Positions 21,868 through 40,718 of a stretch of 64,000 nt of DNA are shown here, piece after piece. Source of the DNA: Glandiceps talaboti (Eukaryota; Hemichordata; Enteropneusta; Spengelidae); contig NC_135565.1 in the NCBI RefSeq assembly GCF_964340395.1, forward strand, positions 12,734,242 to 12,798,241, in the 5' to 3' direction. The position numbers were made by a program, and so were the translations under genes. Each line of letters opens with the position of its first letter. Positions within the stretch are counted from its first letter, which is position 1. Under the pieces are notes generated by a model that was not told the origin of the DNA, did not search any database, and saw only the letters and a list, made by a program, of their open reading frames with translations.

Positions 21868-22736
21868 ATTGTTGTTTTTTGAGAGTGTAAAGTCCCTGGA
21901 TATGTAGTAACATTGTGATTTTTTGAGAGTGTAAAGTCCCTGGATATGTAGTAACATTGTGATTTTTTTAGTGTAAAGTCCCTGGATATGTAGTAACATT
22001 GTGATTTTTTGAGAGTGTAAAGTCCCTGGATATGTAGTGACATTGTGGTTTTTTGAGAGTATAAAGTCCCTGGATATGTAGTAACATTGTGATTTTTTTA
22101 GTGTAAAGTCCCTGGATATGTAGTAACATTGTGATTTTTTGAGAGTGTAAAGTCCCTGGATATGTAGTGACATTGTGGTTTTTTGAGAGTATAAAGTCCC
22201 TGGATATGTAGTAACATTGTGGTTTTTTGAGAGTGTAAAGTCCCTGGATATGTAGTGACATTGTGGTTTTTTGAGAGTGTAAAGTCCCTGGATGTGTAGT
22301 AACATTGTGATTTTTTGAGTGTAAAGTCCCTGGATATGTAGTAACATTGTGATTTTCTTGAGAGTGTAAAGTCCCTAGATATGTAGTAACATTGTGATTT
22401 TTTGAGAGTGTAAAGTCCCTGGATGTGTAGTAACATTGTGATTTTTTGAGAGTGTAAAGTCCCTGGATATGTAGTAACATTGTGATTTTTTGAGAGTGTA
22501 AAGTCCCTGGATATGTAGTGACATTGTGGTTTTTTGAGAGTGTAAAGTCCCTGGATGTGTAGTAACATTGTGATTTTTTGAGTGTAAAGTCCCTGGATAT
22601 GTAGTAACATTGTGATTTTCTTGAGAGTGTAAAGTCCCTAGATATGTAGTAACATTGTGATTTTTTGAGTGTAAAGTCCCTGGATATGTAGTAACATTGT
22701 GATTTTTTGAGAGTGTAAAGTCCCTGGATATGTAGT
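21868..22736. repeat. 44-bp minisatellite, about 20 copies, with higher-order structure
   Basis: The unit contains GTAAAGTCCCTGGATATGTA and TAACATTGTGATTTTTTGAG. Length variants arise mostly in the T-run and the GAGAGTG part. Multi-unit blocks recur: the block at about 21961-22090 is repeated at 22092-22220, and the block at 22291-22400 at 22551-22665. Unit length is not a multiple of three, so the overlapping minus-strand ORFs cycle through frames and are not a protein. Confidence 0.95.
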
Positions 22737-23131
22737 CTACCTGCCAGATTGCCGGGCAATTCTGATAACTTAAGAGTGACCAGAGGTTGTATAGCACTAA
22801 AGGCAGTGTTAAGGGCTTACCCTAAAGCTGTGTACTAGAGGGACTGTTATGCTTGGGTTTTGTTCAGCAACCTTTATTTCTAAAATTGAGAGACATGAAG
22901 TGAGAGTGACAATTTCCTTACATTGTATAAAGATAGGAAATCAAGTTGACAATGTGATATAGTGGTGAGTAGTTTCTGTCTTTTGTGTAGCCTGAAGCCA
23001 AGGTAGACAGTTGATACGGTGGTCAGATGCTGGACAGAATTTAAAATTGTATCCAGAGTTACTAACCAAGCACTTCAAAAGTAAGCAACAACATTAAAGT
23101 ATAAAACACAAACACATCTGCACAAAAGTCA

Positions 23132-23137
23132 TTTATT
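23132..23137 (-). terminator. Candidate poly(A) signal AATAAA for SAMM50
   Basis: TTTATT on the plus strand reads AATAAA on the minus strand, about 740 bp beyond the SAMM50 stop codon. A nearer signal was not recognised. Confidence 0.35.
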
Positions 23138-23873
23138 TTTAAGATCTTTTACTTCTGTGATAAAAAATTCTCATGAAAATATTCCATCACTATACATTTG
23201 ATAAAGAAATGAAGTGTACACACACAGTAACATTCCAAACAAATATTGGTTTTCTTGAGTTGAAACTTCATGTAGCAGTAAACTAATCAAACGAGAAATT
23301 CAAGTTTTGACTCCTTGATGCCAAGTTGAACAAAAACATGTGTCTATGTCATGACAACGTGTGTCTGTGTCACTGGTTCTGCAATGTTTGAAATATGAGT
23401 CAAAATGTCCAAGATTGTCATTATTTTCCCCCAACTTGTCTTTGTTATTTACTGGCGCTGGTATGATTATGTTCGCCAATATTTTTCTTCTTTCAGCCGG
23501 AAAATACTCGTCTTACGACTCAAAGTGACAAGGGCCCCTTAGGTCACTTGTATTTTCCTTGGGTGAACAAAGAAAAATATTTGGGAATAACATCTAATTA
23601 TACACCTGATGAAGCTGATAAAATGTCAGAGAAAATCTGTTCAAACATCTTTTAACTCGAAGTAAAATGTCATTATTACTATGAACTCATGTTCCATGAA
23701 CTTTCACTCTTGCAATAAAGTTGTTGGCAAATAAAACATTTTCAGAAAACACGCACACTGAAGACTCAAACCTTCACCTGGTAACATGGCCATAATTCTA
23801 TTTCAGTTTGAAATAGCTGCATAGTTTCGTCAGCTAATAATATCAACATAATTTATAGTACACTGGAAGACTG

Positions 23874-32785
<8,912 letters not shown>

Positions 32786-33333
32786 TCTCTAGTACTTTGA
32801 GCAGAATAGTACGTGATGACACAAACATGCGAAGACTCGGCTGTCTCGGCTGCTCACCTGTGGCCCGTATACCGTAAAGGGGTAAGACCTTTTTTTTACT
32901 CTTTCAAATACGATGTGTAATACTTTACAAATAGCATCATGAAATTATCATTGCAATAATGTCAGCATTTTTATTCAAAACATGGGAGTTTATTTAACAT
33001 TTTTTCCTGAAATCCACGTTTAATGTCAACATGTCGTAAATACGATACATACCCTGTTGAGGCAGTCTGAGCTATGACCTTTCACCTCAGCATGGCAGCA
33101 TGAAAGAGGCGAGGAGCAGAATCATCGCGAACATTCTAGATTATTACTCCAGATGTTAAGACTAGTTTTAATGTTGCTGACACGTTTGTAAAGGTTTCCA
33201 TTTTGCAATACTTTCGCTACGTTTCGTTACGAACACGGTCAAGAAAGCCCACGATAGTCGACATTGAAGGAAAAAAGAAACAGGATTGCAGACGAAAATA
33301 TTTCAGACTCATCGTTGTGCGAATACTCAAAGT
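32786..33333. promoter_or_regulatory. Probable bidirectional promoter between SAMM50 and HSPBP1
   Basis: The two start codons are 548 bp apart and point away from each other, with no other gene between. No TATA box at a convincing distance was seen. Shared regulation is inferred from the layout, not from a recognised element. Confidence 0.6.
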
Positions 33334-36300
33334 ATGGCTTCTGGGAGTAGTGGAGGCGGTTCAGGTTCTGGTGGGGATGATCGTAAGGGAGCAGAACCAA
33401 AGAATCTAGAAGCACTGTTGAAATTCGCCATCGAAAACACACCGGAGGATGCAGACTCGACGTCATCACAAGATCAAGCACACGATCTTATGTCAGACGA
33501 AGTAAGAGTGTTGTCAAAATCTAGCTTTACTTTTGGTTTCCAATAATTTTGAACCCTTTTTTCACTTTGTGTGTTTTCATGTTTTCTTTTCCATTTATTT
33601 TCTCTCCGGGTTAAAAAAAAGAAAAAAAAAGAAAGTTCCTAGCACTGCAGAGGATCGACACGGAACGGAAAATAAGAAAACTTACGACTTACGTGATGTT
33701 TTGTATTAACTATTGTTCACAGGTGTTTCGGAACACCGTTATGTTAACAATCGTCATTACCATAACTGTTTTTCGTTGTTTTCCTTTTTTTAATAATTAG
33801 TTTTAGTTCTATCTCTACATTTCCTACTTTATGGTTTATCTTTATAGTAGAATAAACTTGTGTCTTTCTTGGGTTATGTGATTTATTTTTAAAAGACGGA
33901 TTTTGTTTTATTTTTATTTTTTTTTTCACTATGAATCACCCCTGAATAATAGCAGTTTAGATTTTGGAGCTACGAACTCAAATAGGGAACTGGCAAACCC
34001 ACCATGTTGAATGTTGCATCATGGGAAATGTGACAATAAATACTAATCAATTAGTATTGTAAACAATATTGTTATATTGTTTTTAACCATGAATGATCAA
34101 TTAATATTTAGCCTGACCAGTGTGGCAGGTTTATTTCATCAGTAGCTCCAGATAAGATATTACGATAACCACAGACAATCCCATAGTCCTTTGCATCTGA
34201 GCATGCTCAGTCTGGATTGCAAGTTCCCTATTCTTATGTTTTGCTTATTTTATGGTAATTTTGATAGAGACGTGAATGGCTACAACATGCACTCTCAGGC
34301 ATGTATAGAGATGTCGTCAAAGAAATGCACAAATGTCTGAAAATTTTAAATGAAAAATCTGAAAGTGATAACGATGAGGACGTAGAAGAAAAGGAAAATG
34401 CTTTGGAATATTTACAAGACCTGTGTGATTCAATGGATAATGCTAAAGGTTTGTAATAAACTTAACCCTCTTCAGGTCAAGTTCATGTGAAAGATAATGG
34501 CTATGGCAGGATTTTCTTTCTCCCAACTTGTACTTAGTTGTTTACAAACAAATACCCCCTAGGGAGAGAGAGGATTGTAAGCAGGAGGATATCTCCTATA
34601 TCTTGTATATTTATAAATTATTTGTCAATATTTTCCTTCATTCAGCCAAGGAAAATATGAGTGACCTAGGGGGCCTTGTCACTTCGAGTTGAGCATAATG
34701 TATGAACAATTGGGAAAATAAGCGTCCTTTACCCTTCGCCCAGCAGGGGTAGCACATATTTTTTGTGCTAGAATAACAACTTTCCCTGTATGTGAGTGGA
34801 GACGATCGTAGTAAACGTAACACGTTGTATAGGAACTAAACTGGATGACTTGGGATACATGCATGCATTATCACTTATGTATTGGTCACCTGTCTGGTTT
34901 TCCTGACTGAAGACTCAAGAATAAATAAATATATAAATTAAAGTTTTTCTATTTTTGAATCATACTGAAAGATGATATTTAGAAGGTTGAAATCGTTGAT
35001 ATTGATTCAATCAATTCCAGATCTACACAAGATTGGAGGAATGCCAATATTAAAACAATGTCTACGTGATTGTAACAGTGAGATACGATGGAGATGTGCC
35101 GATTTACTAGCAACAATGACTCAGAACAATCCTTACACACAACAAGTTCTCCTAGATGATCAGTTCTTACCTGTACTCATAGAGCTGTTAGAGAAAGATG
35201 AGGCTGAGATGGTTAGAATCAAAGCCTTGTATGCTATATCATGTAAGTATGATATCGTTTTATGAAATGACAGTTTTGTGACTTAGATTATATTTTGGGA
35301 TCTGTGAAGGGTATCTTGACATCTTGATGAATTCAAGATGAATTGTGTTAATCCATGGGGCCAGGGATAACACTTTTTTAGTTTAGTTTTGATTTTGAAT
35401 TGTTGTGTCATTGTTAATTTTGAATTGTATATCTTCACTATTAACTGTAAACTTTAGAAATGATAGTATCTATGAACCCAACATTCTGTGTTATAGCGTG
35501 GTATTAAGGCAAACGGGTTATGTATGTTTTATAACTGACAGTTTCAATGCTTTGAGTGTATGCTGCCTTCAATTGCTTGCATAATACTGAGGGAGTTCGG
35601 CTCTTAATTCTACAATGGCCCCTAGGAGATTACAGTCAACCAGTTGCATAATTGGTGACCTGGCAGGATGTACGTTGCAGTGAGCTTTAGTCCTGTCGTA
35701 TGTACTTGTAGCGGCTGCAATGGATTGTATGCATTCCAGGGAGTTGAAGAATGAAAGGGAATAGTTTTGTGCCATGGGTAATATTGTAATCCACTCTGAA
35801 CACAGTGTGAGAAAGCATTTTATGAAAACTAAGATTAATACAGCATTTTTATTTCTGATTGTATGGCTTTGAGAAATGATTGTTTTCTTATTTCTGTCAT
35901 AGGTCTTGTAAGGACGTACCCCAATGCACAGCAAGAATTCGTAAAACTGGATGGATTTTCAGTGTTGATACGAGCCTTACAAAGTGGAATACAGAAATTA
36001 CAAATCAAGGCAGCATTTATGTTGAAAGCTATGATCGTAGATAATGCTGAGTTCAAAGGTCAGATGAGTATATATTTGTTAAAAGCTTGCATAAATTTAT
36101 GATTTATAAATGTCAAACTATGTATATGAAGTAGCAATTATATTTTTGAACAAAAAACATAATAGAAAGATATTTGAGTTACAGTTATATTTTCTCAAAG
36201 TTATCCAAATTTGATCGATGAATGTGTAAATATGCCACAAAAGTGATGATCTGTGTGAAATTAAAGGCAATAAGATAAAATTTAACATGTACATGAGATT

Positions 36301-37135
36301 ATAGATATTCTGTAAAAGATGGGGTTATCCAGCAATTGATTGCCTTAATTATACTCTTTACAATACTTCATTTTGATTGGTTGTTGATACTTTGTACCAG
36401 ATGGACTTTGTCAATTAGTTGCCTTAATTACAATCATGTTTCTTCACTTTGATTGGTTGTAGATACCCTGTACCAGATGGGCTTTATTCAGCAATTGGTT
36501 GCCTTAATTCAGACACCCCATGATGCATCACATGAACATCTCCTGTCTGTTCTGATTAATTTGGTTACTGGACATCCTGGTTGTATCAAAGAATGTCAAC
36601 AACCAGGTTTACAATTGGGAGAAACACTCCGTCAAAAATTAAAAGACCTCAAAGACAAAGAAGAATACCAGGTGATGTAGCTAACTAATATGATAATCAG
36701 GTTCATATTTAGATGTAGGTTTTGTATATGAAAATAGACTTTTGTCTTTACATGTTTGCCTATTCAATAAATTTTTAGATCGAGAATTTTATTTTTTTAG
36801 ACTACTGGTTTGATGATATTACAAGGTGCCCACTGTGTTGCAAACATACATCTATTCAGAACTTTATCATGATGGTGGCAAATTCCCTGCAATGTGTATT
36901 TTGTGCTGTTTTTTAACCAATGAGAATGAATCTTACAAAGTACTTCAAGGCACAATTCCACCATGTATCTTATCTTGCTTTTGACTGGTAGTGTGGTGGT
37001 AGTCTCCAAAAATCAATATGTCTTCTCTTACCATGTACTGAGTTTGAGTATCCTTGTACCCTTTCACTTGTCATCAGTGTATTTTGTTAAAATGTGACTC
37101 GACCATCCTAATGGTTTTAGCTGCCAGTATTCGTG

Positions 37136-37202
<67 letters not shown>

Positions 37203-37405
37203 CACCAATGTGCAAATGCACACACCTCTTCCACCACCCCCCCCCCCCCCACACACACACACACACCATAGCAAGCTAAATTTCCAACTGATATTTCATT
37301 TCAAACTTTCTTTCTGTCTTTCAGGAAGAATTAGAGTACTCAAAAGAGTTGCTATCATTATGCTTTCCAGATGGAAATGACAGTCAAACAACCATGGACA
37401 GATAA
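33334..37405 (+). CDS. HSPBP1: HSPBP1, Hsp70-binding protein 1 (338 aa, 6 exons, complete)
   Basis: HSPBP1 is a cytosolic armadillo-type nucleotide exchange factor that grips the Hsp70 ATPase domain and limits CHIP-dependent ubiquitination. Exons 33334-33501, 34268-34448, 35021-35242, 35903-36058, 36463-36671 and 37325-37405 join in frame to 338 residues (human about 360). Residues 5-15 are a Gly/Ser-rich run as in the human protein. Matches include MSDERREWLQHALS, LCDSMDNAKD, VRIKALYAISCLVR, LDGFSVLIRALQ, MGFIQQLVALI and the exact C-terminal MDR. The armadillo repeats span about residues 100-310. I chose the ATG at 33334 because the Gly/Ser run follows it directly; an in-frame ATG at 33286 would add 16 residues. 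The head-to-head neighbour is SAMM50. Confidence 0.96.
36319..36511 (+). repeat. Partial tandem copies of the HSPBP1 exon 5 acceptor and start
   Basis: The real exon 5 start (after GATTGGTTGTAG; ACCCTGTACCAGATGGGCTT) is preceded by a copy at about 36372-36433 with TTTGTACCAGATGGACTTTG and TTAGTTGCCTTAATTA. A shorter copy lies at about 36319-36352. In the nearer copy the acceptor AG has become TTG, so it should be inactive. Confidence 0.85.
37139..37266. repeat. (CA)n microsatellites upstream of HSPBP1 exon 6
   Basis: CA units at 37139-37198 and 37250-37266 with a C-run between, ending about 60 bp before the last exon. Confidence 0.95.
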
Positions 37406-37552
37406 CACAGATAGATCCTTTAGACTTTAGGAGTATTAAGAAATTATAGGGCATTCATACAATGACAATGAAAATCACAAAGACTGCACTTTAAAGAACC
37501 AAACATTTGAAATCCTGACTAAGGAATACACCCAATCTACTTCATAGAAACG

Positions 37553-37713
37553 GCTAGTCTTGCTGCTAGACGTTCAGGCTTTCTTTTGATACGATAAGCG
37601 AACGAAGTTCGCAGTGAGGGCTTGCCCGAAGGATGTTCCATCCTCAATAACGATGTTCCGTCGTGTGTCATATTGTATCGGAAGAACATCCAAGGTCTAG
37701 CAGATAGACTAAG
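37553..37713. mobile_element. MITE-like element in the HSPBP1 3' UTR
   Basis: The ends GCTAGTCTTGCTGCTAGAC and GTCTAGCAGATAGACTAAG are imperfect inverted repeats extending about 40 bp. The interior holds smaller palindromes (CGAACGAAGTTCG, GGATGTTCCATCC). It begins about 150 bp after the stop codon, so it is probably transcribed. Confidence 0.7.
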
Positions 37714-37929
37714 AAAATGGCATACTCTTCATTGAGAGTGGCATACACTACTAGTGTATTTTAAAATACCAGAAAAACAAAAGATTTAGTAGTGTGGCCA
37801 CTAGGAGTGCTGTAACATGCAGCTTTGTAACCAGCAGTATGTAAACGACAACATGGTTAAGTGATGTCTCCAAAAATTCTTATCACTGCCAATTGTTGGT
37901 GTCATGTAACTTCTAGTCTATGTTACCAA

Positions 37930-38022
37930 TATTTAACCTGACTTGACCTGACCTGAGCTGAGCTCACCTGACCTGACCTGACCTTACCTGAGCTCACCTG
38001 ACCTGACCTGACCTGACCTGAC
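37930..38022. repeat. (ACCTG)n pentanucleotide repeat
   Basis: Imperfect ACCTG units with GAGCT variants in the HSPBP1 3' UTR. Confidence 0.9.
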
Positions 38023-38163
38023 CCTTAAATGGGAACAATGGTGAGGCTGATTTTGCTGAGTGCTTAGGTGACTCTGTAAAGTTATTTTAACTCACCCTGT
38101 ATCATTCAAACGGTCTAAAATATATCATATTCAGTTTACCATCCAGGAATACATTCAAGTTTT

Positions 38164-38212
38164 ACCCTGAAGAAGGCAACTGTTGCGTTGCCGAAACGTT
38201 GGTTTTAATAAA
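38164..38212 (+). ncRNA. Hammerhead-ribozyme-like motif, probably a retroelement relic
   Basis: CTGAAGA (fits the CUGANGA core), a stem GGCAAC/GTTGCC, then GAAAC in correct order and spacing for helix II of a hammerhead. AATAAA follows at 38207-38212. The flanking helices I and III are not evident, and the base pair next to the core would be A-C, so catalysis is doubtful. Hammerheads are known in the terminal repeats of Penelope-like retroelements. Confidence 0.3.
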
Positions 38213-38650
38213 GATCATCAGAAGATTATAGTGACTGGTCGAGTCATCTTTAATTTCTACCTCACACTTTGCCAACATTTAGATGTACTCCCACCCACTT
38301 CTTTTAACTTCAATTGGCGTAGTTGGACTGAGTCTATCTCTTGAACCAATATACTAAAATACAGTTAAATAAATTAGTCATATCTGGCCTAGAGGAAGCC
38401 TGCTGTTACTGTTAAAAGTGAAATAGTCTAATCACTCCTGCAGTGCATTTTTTTGAGAAAATGTAGGACCCTCTGATAATAACAGGTGTAAACTTCCAGA
38501 GGAAATCTTTCTTTCAAGACATTGCTGCAAAGTCACTAAATTGTAACTACCATAATGTATAGGTAGAAAGTACTGTATTGGTTTACACTACACTTTATGT
38601 ATCCTGGATAAGCAGCAACTATTGTAACATTGTACTGAGATATGAAATGA

Positions 38651-38656
38651 AATAAA
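38651..38656 (+). terminator. Candidate poly(A) signal AATAAA for HSPBP1
   Basis: Canonical hexamer about 1.25 kb after the stop. An earlier AATAAA at 38207 could also be used. Confidence 0.45.
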
Positions 38657-39065
38657 ATACTTTTTTAATGAAATTTTTTTGTGTTCTGTAATGCTTCATT
38701 TGTACTAGTGTTATATCATGTATTAGTATTGGAGATGGCTAGATTCTTTTAAACCTGCACTAGCTGTATTAAACTGGGGTACTTCTTTTCAAACAAACAA
38801 CCAACAATATGTTCACTGAAAATTGTCAAAATAACAATAGTTAAAGATGGTACATTTTGTTTTATATGGGTCAATTGTATCCATAAGTAATATAGCACCA
38901 GGTTGAAATCATAATTGCTTTGGGGCAAATTCAAAAATCTATCATTACCATAATATGGTGCAATAAATCCAATTGAATTGATATTTGGATATGCACCCAA
39001 ATTTCAACTTGCTAATACATACATACATACACACACACATACATACATACATTATACATACATAC

Positions 39066-39096
<31 letters not shown>

Positions 39097-40167
39097 CATA
39101 ATCAGTCAAGACATTTCGCTCAGGCTTTGCAGAGCTGCCTCAGTTAGGCCCAATCCATCATACTAATTATCGCTTATGTCCAGTCACATGACCCAAAATG
39201 GCAATCAGAACAGTTGCTATTGTGTATTCCATATTCTCCGTATGTGTCAAGTTTTTTATGCAAAAGCTCTCACATGTTAGTCCAGTATGATTTGTTCTTC
39301 CAAGTCTAGAATAGTGTATCATTGAATCATTGTCCAACAAAGGTAACAGTGAATATAAAAAATCACAGTAGATAAATGACATTTGACTACATTTTCCACA
39401 CACAAAGCATGTCAAATAGACATTTTTAACATACTAAAACATTGATTGAATGATATTGTTTAGTTGAACATTTAATTGCTACAAGGTATCTAAAATCGAC
39501 ACCTGTAGGTATAAAAGTACACATACAATAGACACACTGTATGTAGCAAAATTAATGATTAATTTGCTATTGTTTAGTCCAAATTCAGACACAAAGTAGA
39601 CACTACTGTAGTTAAAATAATGATTTATGTCTGTGTTGAGATAAGAATGTCAAGTGTCTAACCATGTCACAGAGTGGAATCACCCTGTGACCATGATGGA
39701 AATCAAGCTAGAGAGAGACTTTAATAGTGTTATTACATGTGGTTGTTTACACAAAAGTGTAATTGTGGGGTTTGATTTAGTGGACATAATTACCTTGTGA
39801 TCGGGATACTGCAAACACGTAGAGGTTGAACGTGAGGTCACTTGAGGAACACTTTGTTATCTGAGATCCTAGAGATAGCTCATATCAGTATGTTCTAACA
39901 ATAGTTTTAGTTTGTGTATATCTTAGTTTCCTCGTTTGAGTTCCGTCCTAGCATGACAAACCAATTACATGTACAAATCGTGTTTGTATACATTATTACA
40001 CTTAAGTTAAATCTTAGATATACTTCTTCTCATTGCATGTACAGGTGATCTTTGAGGTTATGCAAAGAACGATGTATATGTGATGTTGATGTATATTTAA
40101 TTGTTAATTCGCTTTGTCATAAAGTACATATTTTATCTCAAACTTGAGATAGTTGGTACGTTTCTGT

Positions 40168-40235
<68 letters not shown>

Positions 40236-40718
40236 ATGTCTGTCCGTCCGTAAGTCCGTCTGTCCATCTGTTTGTTTGTTTTGGTTTTTTTCAAAAGAAT
40301 TTCAAGAGAATTTCAAAATAAAAGTTCGAATTCTTATGTTCTGTTAGGAACAAACTTCAGTTTCCTAAGTTGGTGGAAAAGATGTAGGAACTATGTCTGA
40401 AGAAAGTTCGGTGATTTATAGTATATTACAATTCAGGGATATATAAATGACGACCAATTTATTTATTGAGTTAGATAAAATGCTACTTAAAAAGTGTCAA
40501 GTTTCTACTTGTGTTCAACCAAATTTCAAAATGGGTCAATATTGACCTTTGCAGTGGTTGTGATAGCTCCTCTAAGTCACTGTATAATAGTTTGGAATCC
40601 ATGGCAACTCACACAAAACATACAATATGACTTCAGTAACTTTTAAATTCATATATTGCTGGGGAGTTCGGTTTATAGAAGGATATTGAGTCGCCACAAT
40701 TGAATATATGCAGACACA
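38657..40718. other. Intergenic region with two microsatellites
   Basis: No supported gene. A CATA microsatellite lies at about 39017-39100 and a (TG)n/(TGTC)n repeat at 40165-40260. The 5' leader of the first TRIM-NHL gene presumably falls in the last few hundred bases. Confidence 0.6.

Larger units (their letters stand above)
16484..23131. other. 3' UTR and intergenic region without recognised genes
   Basis: No ORF here shows family similarity or supported splicing. Part of the left side is presumably TMEM53-like 3' UTR. A motif around 16585-16630 (TTCTTCATTCAG with GAAAATACTCG) recurs at 23484-23510 and, more loosely, at 34630-34658. The remainder is AT-rich and holds the repeats listed separately. 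Confidence 0.6.

Noticed and set aside
21790-22797. Long minus-strand ORFs repeating KSQCYYISRDFTL-like peptides
   Set aside because: They run through a 44-bp minisatellite whose unit is not a multiple of three; the same peptide appears in all frames in turn. No splice or start context supports translation.
33286-33333. Upstream in-frame ATG for HSPBP1
   Set aside because: Would add 16 residues (MQTKIFQTHRCANTQS) with no counterpart in the family; kept only as an alternative start.
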